A stretch of DNA of 64,000 nt from Parundibacterium terreum (GCF_014636315.1 NZ_BMED01000001.1:620316-684315), one strand, 5' to 3'. Positions 18,471-27,046 are shown, numbered from the stretch's first letter. Made by a program: numbers and translations. Notes: generated by a model from the letters alone, not told the origin.

Positions 18471-18496
18471 AAAAAAGCCCGCCAAAGACGGGCTTT
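18471..18496 (-). terminator. Intrinsic terminator downstream of the repeat array
   Basis: CGGGCTTT and AAAGCCCG arms (18474-18481 with 18489-18496), an 8-bp stem with a 7-nt loop, followed on the minus strand by a run of six U. It would end minus-strand transcripts coming from the cspA side or from within the repeat array. Confidence 0.85.
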
Positions 18497-18528
18497 CCAT
18501 TCACTACTTTAGACGACTCGCTGGCAAC

Positions 18529-18545
18529 CCATGCTATCTGCATGG
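18529..18545 (-). ncRNA. Repeat element copy A (stem-loop only)
   Basis: Perfect 6-bp stem CCATGC/GCATGG around TATCT, flanked by GGCAAC on one side and TGTCTCC on the other. It is the copy nearest the terminator. Strand is assigned from the terminator only. Confidence 0.55.
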
Positions 18546-18560
18546 TGTCTCCAACTGATC

Positions 18561-18640
18561 GGCAACCCGTACTATCTGTATGGTGCCACCGACGGGATGA
18601 GTTCGTCTGCGCCGAACAAGATCGCAATGCGATCATCATC
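18561..18640 (-). ncRNA. Repeat element copy B (full unit)
   Basis: About 75-80 nt. Read on the plus strand it contains stem 1 CCGTAC-TATCT-GTATGG (18567-18583), the linker GTGCCACC, a short stem GACG/CGTC, the box GTCTGCGC, and stem 3 GATCGC-AAT-GCGATC (18620-18634). Copy C has the same order of parts with compensating base changes, which supports a structured RNA. The G-T pair in stem 1 fits the plus strand, while the downstream terminator fits the minus strand. Confidence 0.6.
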
Positions 18641-18795
18641 CGGCATAAGAATTATTGCTTCACCTGACAACTAAGCACTTTCCGGGAACATCTTAAGGCG
18701 TTCGCCGGCCGCTAGAATCGTCTGCTTGCTCCAGAAAGCCTCAGCACAGCTTTCCATCACTGATGAATATCATCTGACCACTAAACCATTTCCTG

Positions 18796-18876
18796 AAAAC
18801 CCTTGCTATCTGCGAGGTGTCACCAGCCGGTAAGAGTCGGTCTGCGCATCAAGGAACCGCATTGCGGAGCTTGATA
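18796..18876 (-). ncRNA. Repeat element copy C (full unit)
   Basis: Same architecture as copy B: stem 1 CCTTGC-TATCT-GCGAGG (18801-18817), GTGTCACC, a CCG/CGG stem, the box GTCTGCGC, then a distal stem ATCAAG...CTTGAT (18848-18853 with 18870-18875) enclosing CCGC-ATT-GCGG. Copies B and C differ at paired positions while keeping the stems. Confidence 0.6.
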
Positions 18877-18909
18877 GGTGAATTTTTACTCCTGATTGCT
18901 ACCAAGGAC

Positions 18910-18926
18910 CCGTGCTATCTGCACAG
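18910..18926 (-). ncRNA. Repeat element copy D (stem-loop only)
   Basis: CCGTGC-TATCT-GCACAG, followed by TGCCCC. The one imperfect pair is C-A on the plus strand and a tolerated G-U on the minus strand. The rest of the unit is degraded or missing. This copy is nearest cspA. Confidence 0.5.
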
Positions 18927-19009
18927 TGCCCCTGGACATGATTCAATCTGGAGAAGTAGATAAGGCTAAAAGCTTTTCTTTCAAGGGCCAGCTGATGCCG
19001 GCCACTTAA

Positions 19010-19222
19010 TTAAGAAATAACTTGAATGTTGCTTGCTTTGTCGCCTTTGGCGCCAACGCTGCGTTCGAAAGAAACGCGCTGGTTTTCTGACAGGCTCTTG
19101 AATCCGGAGGATTGGATGTCCTGGAAGTGGGCGAACAAATCTGGGCCGCCTGCATCTGGAGTAATGAAGCCGAAGCCTTTAGCGTCGTTGAACCATTTAA
19201 CGATACCTGTTTGATTGCTCAT
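19010..19222 (-). CDS. cspA: Cold-shock domain protein
   Basis: A 70-residue single OB-fold RNA/DNA-binding protein (CspA family), an RNA chaperone. Both nucleic-acid motifs are present: RNP1 as KGFGFI (residues 15-20) and RNP2 as LFAHF (residues 29-33). Length is standard. The ribosome site AAGGA is 7 nt before the ATG. The 405 bp upstream probably hold a structured 5' leader as in other csp genes, though I cannot point to a cold box. Downstream lies the repeat array. Confidence 0.95.
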   Translation of the reverse strand: MSNQTGIVKWFNDAKGFGFITPDAGGPDLFAHFQDIQSSGFKSLSENQRVSFERSVGAKGDKASNIQVIS

Positions 19223-19627
19223 GATATTTCCTTTTTATTTTAAATAATAGGCAACATTGCCTGAAGGGCACTTGAAACCAAGAAATTAAAACCGAAGGAG
19301 ATAAAACAGAACGACCAGAGGAACAGCCATGCGGAATTGGGACCAACAATATTACGACCTGATGCAAGTACAAAACGGAATATACACGCTTTACTTCAAT
19401 TCACCTAAGTTTATTTGTAAGTAAATAATTCCAAGTAATTTTCTTAAGCAGATGGAAGCTGCGGCCAAAAACTAGCCACGCCCTCCTTCGCCCTCCCACG
19501 ACACCACATACAATATTCAACAAAAACAAGAATATCTTTTCGCATACACACCAATTATCAATCATCGCCTAAAGGAAGAGAATTCTCCTCACCAAGTCGT
19601 TTTCAATACTTTACCCGGAGAATAGTC
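19223..19627. other. Divergent intergenic region, cspA / SnoaL-like gene
   Basis: 405 bp, AT-rich, carrying the promoters and probably the long leader of cspA on the minus strand and the promoter of the plus-strand secreted protein. I see no convincing dyad, repeat or open frame with a ribosome site. Confidence 0.4.
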
Positions 19628-20227
19628 ATGTTCAAACACACCACCAAAGGTCTCGGCACTACTTTCACCACATCTGCAGCGCGCCTTTCCTCTGCCCTCG
19701 CCATATCAACTGCCGCCGCCACGCTGGCACTGTCAGGATTGCCAGCCCATGCCGCAGAGTCCGGCGATAGCAGCTTGCCGCAACCGCTGCATCTCAGCGT
19801 TTCGGCAGCAAGCGAAGATTCCGCTTCCATAATCCTTGCAGCGAGACGCTACGCGGCTTTCTGGAATAGTGGAGAAGCCCAGTATGCACAACAGGCACTG
19901 GCAGCAGACTTCAAGGATCGCACCTTGCCTGCGGGTCGTCCGCAAGGCGTAGCAGGACCTTTGCAGGCATCGGCTGGCTTCCGCGCTGCGGTGCCTGACC
20001 TGACAGCGACCATGGAAGATGTCGTTGTAGCGGGAGACCGTGTCAGCGTGCACCTGCATTTCAAGGGTCACTTCACCGGCCAGTTTGGCCAAACCAGGGG
20101 CCAGGGTCAGGTGATTGATTTCCAGGCATTTGATCTGTACCGCGTAGCCGACGGCAAGATCGCGGAGAACTGGCATCTGGAGGACAACCTCACGCTGCTG
20201 AAACAAATGGGTGTCATTGCGCAATAA
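19628..20227 (+). CDS. Exported SnoaL-like / ester-cyclase-family protein
   Basis: A 199-residue protein with a long signal peptide (about 1-42, ending AHA) followed by one NTF2-like alpha+beta domain of the SnoaL/ester cyclase type (RYAAFWNSGEAQYAQQ..., AVPDLTATMEDVVVAGDRV, FQAFDLYRVADGKIAENWH). Family members bind small hydrophobic ligands; many are not enzymes. It is followed after 53 bp by an SDR gene on the same strand, and the two are probably co-transcribed. Confidence 0.82.
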   Translation: MFKHTTKGLGTTFTTSAARLSSALAISTAAATLALSGLPAHAAESGDSSLPQPLHLSVSAASEDSASIILAARRYAAFWNSGEAQYAQQALAADFKDRTLPAGRPQGVAGPLQASAGFRAAVPDLTATMEDVVVAGDRVSVHLHFKGHFTGQFGQTRGQGQVIDFQAFDLYRVADGKIAENWHLEDNLTLLKQMGVIAQ

Positions 20228-20280
20228 ACCGGGGCAAAAGTGCTCAACTTTTAAACATAAACTTTTTGGAGAACATCATC

Positions 20281-20994
20281 ATGTCTACACTCATCAATCT
20301 GCAGCAGCAACACGTCGTCGTTATCGGTGGCACTTCCGGCCTGGGCCGCGCGGTCGCGCAAGCAGCAAAAGAAGCCGGGGCCAAAGTTACGGTATTGGGC
20401 CGATCTGCCACTTCCAGCGCAGGCATCAATGATATCAATGGCATCAGTGCCGACATTACCGATGCCGGCAGCCTGGCAGCAGCGATGGCCGATATCGGGC
20501 CAATCCAGCACCTTGTGATTACCTCCGGCGCCAGGGGCGGTTCGCCCAAGCTGGCAGCGCTGTCGCATGAAGAGATGCAACTGGCTTTTAACGTCAAGGT
20601 ATTCGGCTATATACAGGCAATACAGGCTGCCCTGCCCTATCTCGCGGATGATGCATCAATCACGCTGACTTCCGGCATACTGGCGCGCAAATATGGTGCC
20701 GGCGGTCTGCTCAAAAGCATAGTGAATGCTTCGGTGGAAGCGATGGGCAAGAATCTCGCCAAGGAACTGGCGCCGCGCCGTGTCAATGTGGTCAGCCCAG
20801 GCGTCGTGGATACTGAACTTTGGGGTACAGCAGGATCGGAAGGCCGCACGGCGATATTGGCAAAAGTAGGCTCTGGCTTGCCAGCAGGCCGCGTTGGGCA
20901 AGCAGATGAAGTGGCGCAAGTCTATCTGCTGGCGATGCAAAACGGCTTCATGACCGGCGCGGTACTGGACGTGGAAGGTGGCGGCCTGTTGTAG
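20281..20994 (+). CDS. SDR-family oxidoreductase lacking the YxxxK pair
   Basis: A 237-residue short-chain dehydrogenase fold with the nucleotide motif GGTSGLGRA (residues about 16-24), the NAG-equivalent TSGARG and the C-terminal VVSPGVVDTELW. The canonical catalytic Tyr and Lys are not conserved: the stretch aligning with YxxxK reads KSIVN, followed by the usual ASVEAMGKNLAKELAP helix. A divergent SDR subgroup with N at this position is known, but the chemistry is unclear. The start at 20281 has a GGAG ribosome site; the upstream TTG extension is not used. Confidence 0.85.
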   Translation: MSTLINLQQQHVVVIGGTSGLGRAVAQAAKEAGAKVTVLGRSATSSAGINDINGISADITDAGSLAAAMADIGPIQHLVITSGARGGSPKLAALSHEEMQLAFNVKVFGYIQAIQAALPYLADDASITLTSGILARKYGAGGLLKSIVNASVEAMGKNLAKELAPRRVNVVSPGVVDTELWGTAGSEGRTAILAKVGSGLPAGRVGQADEVAQVYLLAMQNGFMTGAVLDVEGGGLL

Positions 20995-21009
20995 ACGCAA
21001 GGCCTCTCA

Positions 21010-21555
21010 TCACCAGCGCATCATCGGTAGCGGATCCAGTGGATGACTGAGCAGGCGCCGGCAAGAAAGCTGCAATAGGCGCAGATGGAAGCCGGCATCA
21101 GGAAATGCCGCAAATACCGCGCGCAGCACTGCACGCGGCACCCCATGCGAAATCAGCCCGTGCGTCACATCGACCCAGTCAGCCTGGCGGAACGCCTCCG
21201 CCAGGCCGCCAAGGCCGCTGTCGCCATCGCAGCGGGTAAGCTTGTGGTGCTGCTGTATCATCGCGCTGATCTCCCCGCTCCAAGCCGATTTAGCGTTCGC
21301 TTCCAGCCATGCTTGCGCCAGGGCATCGGAGGGCGGCAGATAATCGAAGGTATGCGCCGACCAGATGCCTATGTCATGAAAAAACCCGGCAACCACCAGC
21401 TTCTGCAAGCGGTTCTCACTATCGTCCGACAGCGCCGCGCAAAAATTAATAAGGCGATAGACGTGATTGCGGTAGGCAGGCAAGTCAGCGCCAAGCAGCG
21501 TGCTGTATTGATCAAACAGCTCATCCAGAGGTTCCACATTGGTCAGCAGCATCAT
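21010..21555 (-). CDS. HD-domain protein
   Basis: An about 181-residue HD-superfamily protein, likely a metal-dependent phosphohydrolase. H31 (YRNHVYRL) and the H60-D61 pair (GFFHDIGIW) match the metal-binding order, followed by QQHHK downstream. The nucleotide or other substrate is unknown. The frame extends upstream into the P450 gene, but AGGAG just before the tandem ATGs at 21555/21552 fixes the start there. It begins 38 bp after the P450 stop and is probably in the same transcript. Confidence 0.78.
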   Translation of the reverse strand: MMLLTNVEPLDELFDQYSTLLGADLPAYRNHVYRLINFCAALSDDSENRLQKLVVAGFFHDIGIWSAHTFDYLPPSDALAQAWLEANAKSAWSGEISAMIQQHHKLTRCDGDSGLGGLAEAFRQADWVDVTHGLISHGVPRAVLRAVFAAFPDAGFHLRLLQLSCRRLLSHPLDPLPMMRW

Positions 21556-21593
21556 TCTCCTGTCGACTGCAATGTTCGTTGGCAAGGTGCCGG

Positions 21594-23036
21594 TCACGGC
21601 AAACATCTGAGCCGTACCGGCATCGCATTCGGATGCATGGTGAAATCCAGCTCTTCCTTGATCGACCCGGGTTCGGCAGCCAGCTCCAGGGAAAAATTCC
21701 TGGCCAGCATAGACAACACCAAACGTAACTCTACCATTGCCAGATGGCGTCCAGGACATACGCGCGGCCCCGCGCCAAACTGGGCGTATGCATGAGCATC
21801 ATGCGGACGCACTTGCTCGTGGCCGGCTTGCCAGCGCTCGGGCAGGAATTGCTCCGGTCGTCCAAATTTTTGCGCATCGAGCATGGACGGCCGTGTCAGA
21901 AAAAAGACGGGCGTCCCCGCGGGCAAAGCGATATCGCCTAGCACCGCATAATCAATGGACTCAAAGACCAATTGCGGAATGATGGGCTTCAGCCTGGTTG
22001 CTTCCATGGCAGTTGCCTCGAACAAATCAAGTGACTTCAGGCCCTCAAACGTGGCGCAGGTAGATGATTCTCCCAGCGCGTTTTTCGATGCGGCATGAAG
22101 CTGCTGCTGCAAGGCTTTGTCCTGGCCGATAAAAAACATCGTCCATGCCAGGGTATGCGCAGTAGTGTCCTCTCCTGCGACCAGTAGTGTCAGCACATTC
22201 GCGGCGATCACCTCGTCGGTGATGCCGGAACCCTCCTGGGTACTGGCTGCCAGCATGGCCTCCAGTAAATTGTGGGGCCCGTCGGACGGGTGATCCTGCA
22301 TTTTCTTCCTGGTACGCTCAATCAATTGGGCGATGTGCTTGTGCACTACCGCAAGCGAACGGTCGAATCGCCGGTCTTGCGGAAGCTTTATATAGCGCCA
22401 CCACGGAAACGGGGCAATGGTCCGGCTCATCAACATCGGGAAAATCTGCGCCAGATGAATTTGAATCACGTCGCCCGAATCTTCTATCGTGTTGGGGTCT
22501 TCGCCAAAGGCCAGCGCGGTGGTAACGTCCACCGTATAACGGATGAGTTCGTCCGTCATTTCCAGGATTTCACCTGCCTGCGCTATCCTTTTCCAACGCT
22601 GCAACAAACGCTGGGTGATGCCATGCATCACGGGAACGAAATTCCGGAAATTTGTCGGCGCCAGCGCTTGCATGACTATGCGTCTTTGTGGTCGCCAGGC
22701 CTCTCCTTCCACGGAGAAAACCCCGTTACCGCCCATTTCTGCCGCAGCCGACTCAATCGGCGAGAACCGCCGGTATTTTTCAGGGCGTTCTCTTAGCACG
22801 GTCTGCATCAGTTCAGGATCGGAACATACCAGCGTGCGCTTCGGCCCCATGCCTATGACATAGGCGGAACCAAACTCATCGCCCCATTTCTCCAAAATCA
22901 AATGCATGCTCTTGGGATCAAATTGCAAGGCATTGCCAAGGAAAGGAAGACGCCTGGGGCCAGGCAAATCAGCAAGCTGGCGAAGCTGAGCCCCCCCCGA
23001 TAGTGTGCGTTGCCATGCGATTCTCCTATCAGCCAT
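21594..23036 (-). CDS. Cytochrome P450
   Basis: A 480-residue haem monooxygenase. It contains the PGPRRLPFLGN proline region, the I-helix motif AGEDTT, the K-helix ExxR (EATR), and the haem-binding loop FGAGPRVCPGRHLA with the thiolate Cys at about 427. It is a soluble-type bacterial P450 of the CYP4/CYP102-like branch; the substrate is unknown. The start is problematic: the frame opens at 23036 with no good ribosome site, while a perfect AGGAG (23023-23027) sits 6 nt before an ATG at 23016 that is out of frame by one. A G8 tract between them would restore the frame if it had seven Gs. Confidence 0.88.
   Translation of the reverse strand: MADRRIAWQRTLSGGAQLRQLADLPGPRRLPFLGNALQFDPKSMHLILEKWGDEFGSAYVIGMGPKRTLVCSDPELMQTVLRERPEKYRRFSPIESAAAEMGGNGVFSVEGEAWRPQRRIVMQALAPTNFRNFVPVMHGITQRLLQRWKRIAQAGEILEMTDELIRYTVDVTTALAFGEDPNTIEDSGDVIQIHLAQIFPMLMSRTIAPFPWWRYIKLPQDRRFDRSLAVVHKHIAQLIERTRKKMQDHPSDGPHNLLEAMLAASTQEGSGITDEVIAANVLTLLVAGEDTTAHTLAWTMFFIGQDKALQQQLHAASKNALGESSTCATFEGLKSLDLFEATAMEATRLKPIIPQLVFESIDYAVLGDIALPAGTPVFFLTRPSMLDAQKFGRPEQFLPERWQAGHEQVRPHDAHAYAQFGAGPRVCPGRHLAMVELRLVLSMLARNFSLELAAEPGSIKEELDFTMHPNAMPVRLRCLP
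22991..22998. repeat. G8/C8 homopolymer tract in the P450 start region
   Basis: Eight C on the plus strand (eight G in the coding strand), six codons downstream of the ribosome-site-linked ATG of the P450 gene. Changing the tract to seven would join that ATG to the P450 frame. Tracts of this length are prone to slipped-strand change and to sequencing error. Confidence 0.9.
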
Positions 23037-23232
23037 CCCATTTGACTATAGCACGCCGCAAGAGGGAAACGCGCCGGGCGGATGGACAAGAACTTGCGAC
23101 GTTTTTCGGCGATATCAGATTACAAAATCGCCCAATCTATCTTGCGGCTACTCTCTTGCGCCTTAGCAAGAGTCTATGGCTTGGAACAATTATTGCACCG
23201 CACAAGATACCTTCACCCATGTAGGAGCAGCC

Positions 23233-23655
23233 ATGCAAAGCGATACTGCGACAAAGTTCTCTCATATCAAGCCTGCTGATACCGAGTTCAAGAGCGGAGG
23301 ACTGCGCGATTTTTTCCTTTACCGCGACCTCGGTGTTGCAGATGCAACCGGCGGCAAGGTGATCGCGCACCTGGTCAGGGCAAATATGGCACCAGAAGCG
23401 GGCACGGGGTGGCACCGGCATGAGGCAGAGTTCCAGATCGTCATCATGACCAAGGGCTGGGCCAAGTTCATGTATGAAGACAAGGTAACGCTGGTCGAAG
23501 CCGGCGACGTGGTGCATCAGCGTCCCGGCATCCGCCATTTCCTGTTCGACTATTCACCCGACATGGAATACCTGGAAATAGTCAGCCCTGCCGACTTCAA
23601 GACCGTCGATGTGGAGGCGGTATGCGATACGCCCTCGCCCACGCCGTGGAAATAA
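23233..23655 (+). CDS. Cupin-domain protein
   Basis: A 140-residue single-domain cupin. The metal-binding motif 1 is visible as GTGWHRHEAEFQ, and motif 2 as PGIRHFLFDY. This small beta-barrel may bind a metal and a small carboxylate; no activity can be named. The start at 23233 has GGAG 7 nt upstream; the 19-residue extension to 23176 has no ribosome site. It stands alone, convergent with the next gene. Confidence 0.85.
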   Translation: MQSDTATKFSHIKPADTEFKSGGLRDFFLYRDLGVADATGGKVIAHLVRANMAPEAGTGWHRHEAEFQIVIMTKGWAKFMYEDKVTLVEAGDVVHQRPGIRHFLFDYSPDMEYLEIVSPADFKTVDVEAVCDTPSPTPWK

Positions 23656-23674
23656 GCGCAGGGCCGGACGCAGC

Positions 23675-24331
23675 TCAGAATTCGGCATCCAGTTCACCGA
23701 TGTCGTCTTTCTCCAGCTTAGCGGCATCTACCCAATCTTTCACGTGCGGCAATGCCATGATCAGCTTGCAATAGCCGGCGCAGGCTGAATCCAGCTTCAC
23801 GCCATAGGTGAGGAAACGGGTAACGACAGGCGCATACATCAGGTCGGCCATGCAAGGCTTTTCACCGAACAAGTAAGGGCCGCCATAGGTATCCAGGCAA
23901 TCATGCCAGATGAAAAGAATGCGGTCGATATCTGCTTGCGCCCTGGCCCATACCTTGAAGTCCTTGAACTTGCCCTTCAGATTCATCGGCAACGCCGAGC
24001 GCAATGCAGAAAAGCCTGAGTGCATCTCGCCGCAGATGGCGCGGCAGTGCGCGCGCGCGGCCTTGTCGGCAGGCATCATTCCCGCCTTGGGCTTGAGTTC
24101 GTTCAGGTATTCGGCGATGGCCAGCGTATCCCACACTTTCACACCGCTGTGCGTCAGGCACGGCACCAGTATGGACGGCGCCAGCAGCAGTATCTCGGCC
24201 CGCATCGATGGATCATCCGGTGAGATCACCTCTTCCTCAAAGGCCAGCCCGGCAAATTTGACCAGTAGCCAGCCCCGCATGGACCAGGATGAGTAATTTT
24301 TGCTGCTGATAGTGAGCGTCGCTTTCGTCAT
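23675..24331 (-). CDS. Glutathione S-transferase family protein
   Basis: A 218-residue GST. The N-terminal thioredoxin-like half contains SSKNYSSWSMRGWLL, where a serine may activate GSH, and the cis-proline region LAPSILVPCL with IAEYLNE. The C-terminal half is all-helical. It resembles the bacterial GST subgroup with SSW in the active site. The substrate is unknown. The start at 24331 is set by AGGA 7 nt upstream. It is divergent from phaZ. Confidence 0.88.
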   Translation of the reverse strand: MTKATLTISSKNYSSWSMRGWLLVKFAGLAFEEEVISPDDPSMRAEILLLAPSILVPCLTHSGVKVWDTLAIAEYLNELKPKAGMMPADKAARAHCRAICGEMHSGFSALRSALPMNLKGKFKDFKVWARAQADIDRILFIWHDCLDTYGGPYLFGEKPCMADLMYAPVVTRFLTYGVKLDSACAGYCKLIMALPHVKDWVDAAKLEKDDIGELDAEF

Positions 24332-24482
24332 CTTGTTCCTCATCGACTTAGGGGCGTGAAAATAAGACCGTGAAATAAGAGCAAGCAAAATGAACGCAAG
24401 GCTCATGCCAGAAACGCAAGCGGCCGGTGGCGCGCAAGTTGCTTGTAACTATGAGGGAGTCAACTTCAGAACAGGACCATTG

Positions 24483-25706
24483 ATGAACTATCATGCCTAC
24501 CAGACCTATGTGGACCTGATGTCACCCATGCGTTTCCTCGCAGAAGCCGCGCATAGCTCGCTGGCAAATCCGGCGCTGGCCCAATGTGACTCCTTGCGCA
24601 AGCTGAGCGCCGCCTGCGAAGTGTTCATGGCCAGCAAGGTCACACACAGCAGACCAGACTTCCAGCTCGCCACCGTCATGACGGGCGAAGGCAAGGCCGC
24701 GCATGAAGTCGCCGTGTTTGAAGAAGCGGCTCATATCGCCCCATTCGCCACATTGCTGCACTTCAGGAAAGAAGGCATCAGCGGCCAGCCGCGCGTGCTG
24801 ATCGTTGCACCCATGTCCGGCCATTTTGCCACGCTGCTGCGCGAGACCATACGCACCATGCTGGCAGACCATGATGTGTATATTACCGACTGGCACAATG
24901 CACGCGACGTGCCCTTATCCGCCGGGCGCTTCGGGCTGGATGAATATACCGAATATGTAATGGATTTCCTCCGAATCATGGGACCCGGTTCGCACCTGAT
25001 GGCGATCTGCCAGCCCTGCGTACCGGCACTGGCCGCCGCCTCCATCATGGCCGAGGACCGAGATAAGGCGCAGCCGCGCAGCCTGACCCTGATGGCGGGG
25101 CCGATAGACTGCCGCATCAACCCCACCAAGGTGAACCAGTTGGCCACCAGCAAGCCGTTGGACTGGTTCAAGAATAACCTGATCAGCCCGGTGCCTTGGC
25201 GGCATAAGGGTGCAATGCGTCGCGTGTATCCCGGCTTCCTGCAGCTATCCGCATTCATGAGCATGAACCCGGACCGGCATATGGGCGCATTCAAGGGTTT
25301 GTATCAGGATCTGGTCGCCGGAGAGATAGAAAAAGCCGGCACGACACGCGCTTTTTACGAGGAATATTTTGCGGTACTAGACATGGATGCGGAGTTCTAT
25401 CTGGAAACCATACAGTATGTTTTCCAGGAATATGCACTGGCGCAGGGCGAATTGAAATGGCGCGGGCGCAGTGTCAATCCTGCTGCGCTCAGGCGCACTG
25501 CCCTGCTAACGGTAGAGGGAGAAAAAGACGATATCTGCTCACTGGGGCAGACCATGGCCGCGCATGACTTGTGCAGCAGCATACCGCCCTTCCTGAAATC
25601 ACATCATATGCAGGCCGGCGTCGGCCACTATGGCGTATTCAGCGGGCGGCGCTGGAACCAGCAGATCTACCCTATCGTACGCGAGATGATTTATTCAGCG
25701 CCGTAA
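24483..25706 (+). CDS. phaZ: Intracellular polyhydroxyalkanoate depolymerase
   Basis: Mobilises stored polyhydroxybutyrate granules. The 407-residue alpha/beta-hydrolase is of the intracellular PhaZ type, with a catalytic cysteine (C176 in AICQPCVPALAA) in place of a lipase serine, an Asp in EGEKDDICS, and a His near 382 in GVGHYGVFSG, matching the triad described in Ralstonia eutropha PhaZ. The start at 24483 has AGGA 7 nt upstream and matches the family N-terminus (YHAYQ); a frame extending to 24390 is possible but less likely. No synthase or phasin genes are adjacent. Confidence 0.93.
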   Translation: MNYHAYQTYVDLMSPMRFLAEAAHSSLANPALAQCDSLRKLSAACEVFMASKVTHSRPDFQLATVMTGEGKAAHEVAVFEEAAHIAPFATLLHFRKEGISGQPRVLIVAPMSGHFATLLRETIRTMLADHDVYITDWHNARDVPLSAGRFGLDEYTEYVMDFLRIMGPGSHLMAICQPCVPALAAASIMAEDRDKAQPRSLTLMAGPIDCRINPTKVNQLATSKPLDWFKNNLISPVPWRHKGAMRRVYPGFLQLSAFMSMNPDRHMGAFKGLYQDLVAGEIEKAGTTRAFYEEYFAVLDMDAEFYLETIQYVFQEYALAQGELKWRGRSVNPAALRRTALLTVEGEKDDICSLGQTMAAHDLCSSIPPFLKSHHMQAGVGHYGVFSGRRWNQQIYPIVREMIYSAP

Positions 25707-25741
25707 AGTATCCCGCCAATACAAGAAAGCAAGACTCCACC

Positions 25742-27040
25742 TCATGCCTGCGCCAGCGGCAATGTCTGCAGGCGGCGCCGGATCTCTGCATCCACCGCCA
25801 TTGGCGCCGGCAGGCTCCTCAGGGCTTCGGGCCATAAGTTACGCGCCAGTTCCACTGTATCCTTAACCGCAGCCGCCGCAATCCGGCCGGAGATGCCAGC
25901 CTGCATGGCGATGTCCTTGTAGGTTTGCAAGGTCTGCCGCTGCTGACTGGCGTCGATCGCCACATTGGTCGCAAACCCGGCAAAACCGGGCAAGGCGCTG
26001 ACGCACACGATATCGTAGGCCGGCGAGAGTTCCGGCAGCACGCCATTATGATAGATCACGCTGAAATTCTTCAGGTGGGCATCTGAATTACCTAGCAGCG
26101 TGTTCACGGTTTGCCGTATGAAAAACTGGCGTATGTCTTCCACGCCGCGCACGCTCAGCCTGTCCAGTATCTTCAGCAGCGCGACAAAGTGCCTGGGGTC
26201 TGCATATTTCTTGACCGGCATCAGGGTCAGCAATTGGCAGGCGTCTTCCACATGCACGGCGCCATCGGGTGTCCGGTCAAACCTGTCCACTGCCAGGAAA
26301 TGCTTGTCCTCGCCCAGCGCCTGCACCAGATCGGGCATATCGATGTCTGTCAGCAGTCGCGTCGCACAAGGGGCTATGTGGACGCCGGCCAGTTTTGCCA
26401 ATTGCATCGCCGTATATTCATTAAAGATCTGCGCATCATCCTGGCGGGACGGCAGCTTGGCGATGATGTCCGACAGCTTGCCCTTGACCGGTAAATTGAA
26501 CCTGCCGCCTTTATATGCGGTGGACAGCGCCAGCTTGTCCTGCATGCCGGACAGCGAGGCTGCACCTTCCGCGGCCTGCTCCGGCACGCCTATTTCCAAG
26601 TTATCCGAGCCCCCGGTCACTCCTGTCGCGCGCGCGTTGGCTGTGAGCTTGTCGAGATTGGCCGGCACCACCCTGATCGCCCCCGGCAAATCCAGGCCGG
26701 CCGCGGCCAGCAGGCCGAAGTCGTCGGTATCACGCACGTCCTTGCGGGTTGCGGCAAGGCGTTTTCTCAAGTCGCCTTCCGGCAGCAAACCGGCAAAATA
26801 GGCCGGCAACTCTCCACGCTCGCGATAGAGGGCGGGATCAAAAGGGTTTTGCAATATTTCACGGGTCAGCGCATCGCTGCCCGGCATCGTCAGCGACATC
26901 GACAAGGTGGGCCTGCGCGCATCCGCGATATACAGATCGGTGGCAACAAAGCGCGTGGTGCGGCCAGCCTCACATAGCCAGCCTACATGCAGGTCGCGCA
27001 GCCATACTTCCAGATAGCGGGGGCTGAGTTCTTCGGCCAT
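25742..27040 (-). CDS. hipA: HipA-family serine/threonine kinase toxin
   Basis: A 432-residue HipA kinase; E. coli HipA phosphorylates glutamyl-tRNA synthetase and causes growth arrest. Visible features: the ejectable serine loop AASLSGMQDK (S162/S164), PSRQDDAQIFNEY with E208, the catalytic segment LLGNSDAHLKNFS (N318, D320), and the magnesium motif PAYD (342-343). All key positions look intact. It is preceded by its antitoxin gene with only a 6-bp gap. It is convergent with phaZ. Confidence 0.93.
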   Translation of the reverse strand: MAEELSPRYLEVWLRDLHVGWLCEAGRTTRFVATDLYIADARRPTLSMSLTMPGSDALTREILQNPFDPALYRERGELPAYFAGLLPEGDLRKRLAATRKDVRDTDDFGLLAAAGLDLPGAIRVVPANLDKLTANARATGVTGGSDNLEIGVPEQAAEGAASLSGMQDKLALSTAYKGGRFNLPVKGKLSDIIAKLPSRQDDAQIFNEYTAMQLAKLAGVHIAPCATRLLTDIDMPDLVQALGEDKHFLAVDRFDRTPDGAVHVEDACQLLTLMPVKKYADPRHFVALLKILDRLSVRGVEDIRQFFIRQTVNTLLGNSDAHLKNFSVIYHNGVLPELSPAYDIVCVSALPGFAGFATNVAIDASQQRQTLQTYKDIAMQAGISGRIAAAAVKDTVELARNLWPEALRSLPAPMAVDAEIRRRLQTLPLAQA

Positions 27041-27046
27041 GCTGCG

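Larger units (their letters stand above)
18096..19009. other. 914-bp non-coding region with a recurrent RNA-like element
   Basis: Lies between the GGDEF-EAL start and the cspA stop. It holds at least four copies of a stem-loop whose loop is TATCT on the plus strand (AGATA on the minus), plus a minus-strand intrinsic terminator at 18471-18496. A 78-residue frame here (18403-18639 minus) runs through the terminator and repeats, has no ribosome site and is not a gene. The stretch 18096-18400 shows nothing recognisable apart from what must be the GGDEF-EAL promoter. Confidence 0.7.

Noticed and set aside
18403..18639. 78-residue open frame on the minus strand in the cspA region
   Set aside because: It spans the terminator and two copies of the stem-loop element, has no ribosome site and is compositionally odd.
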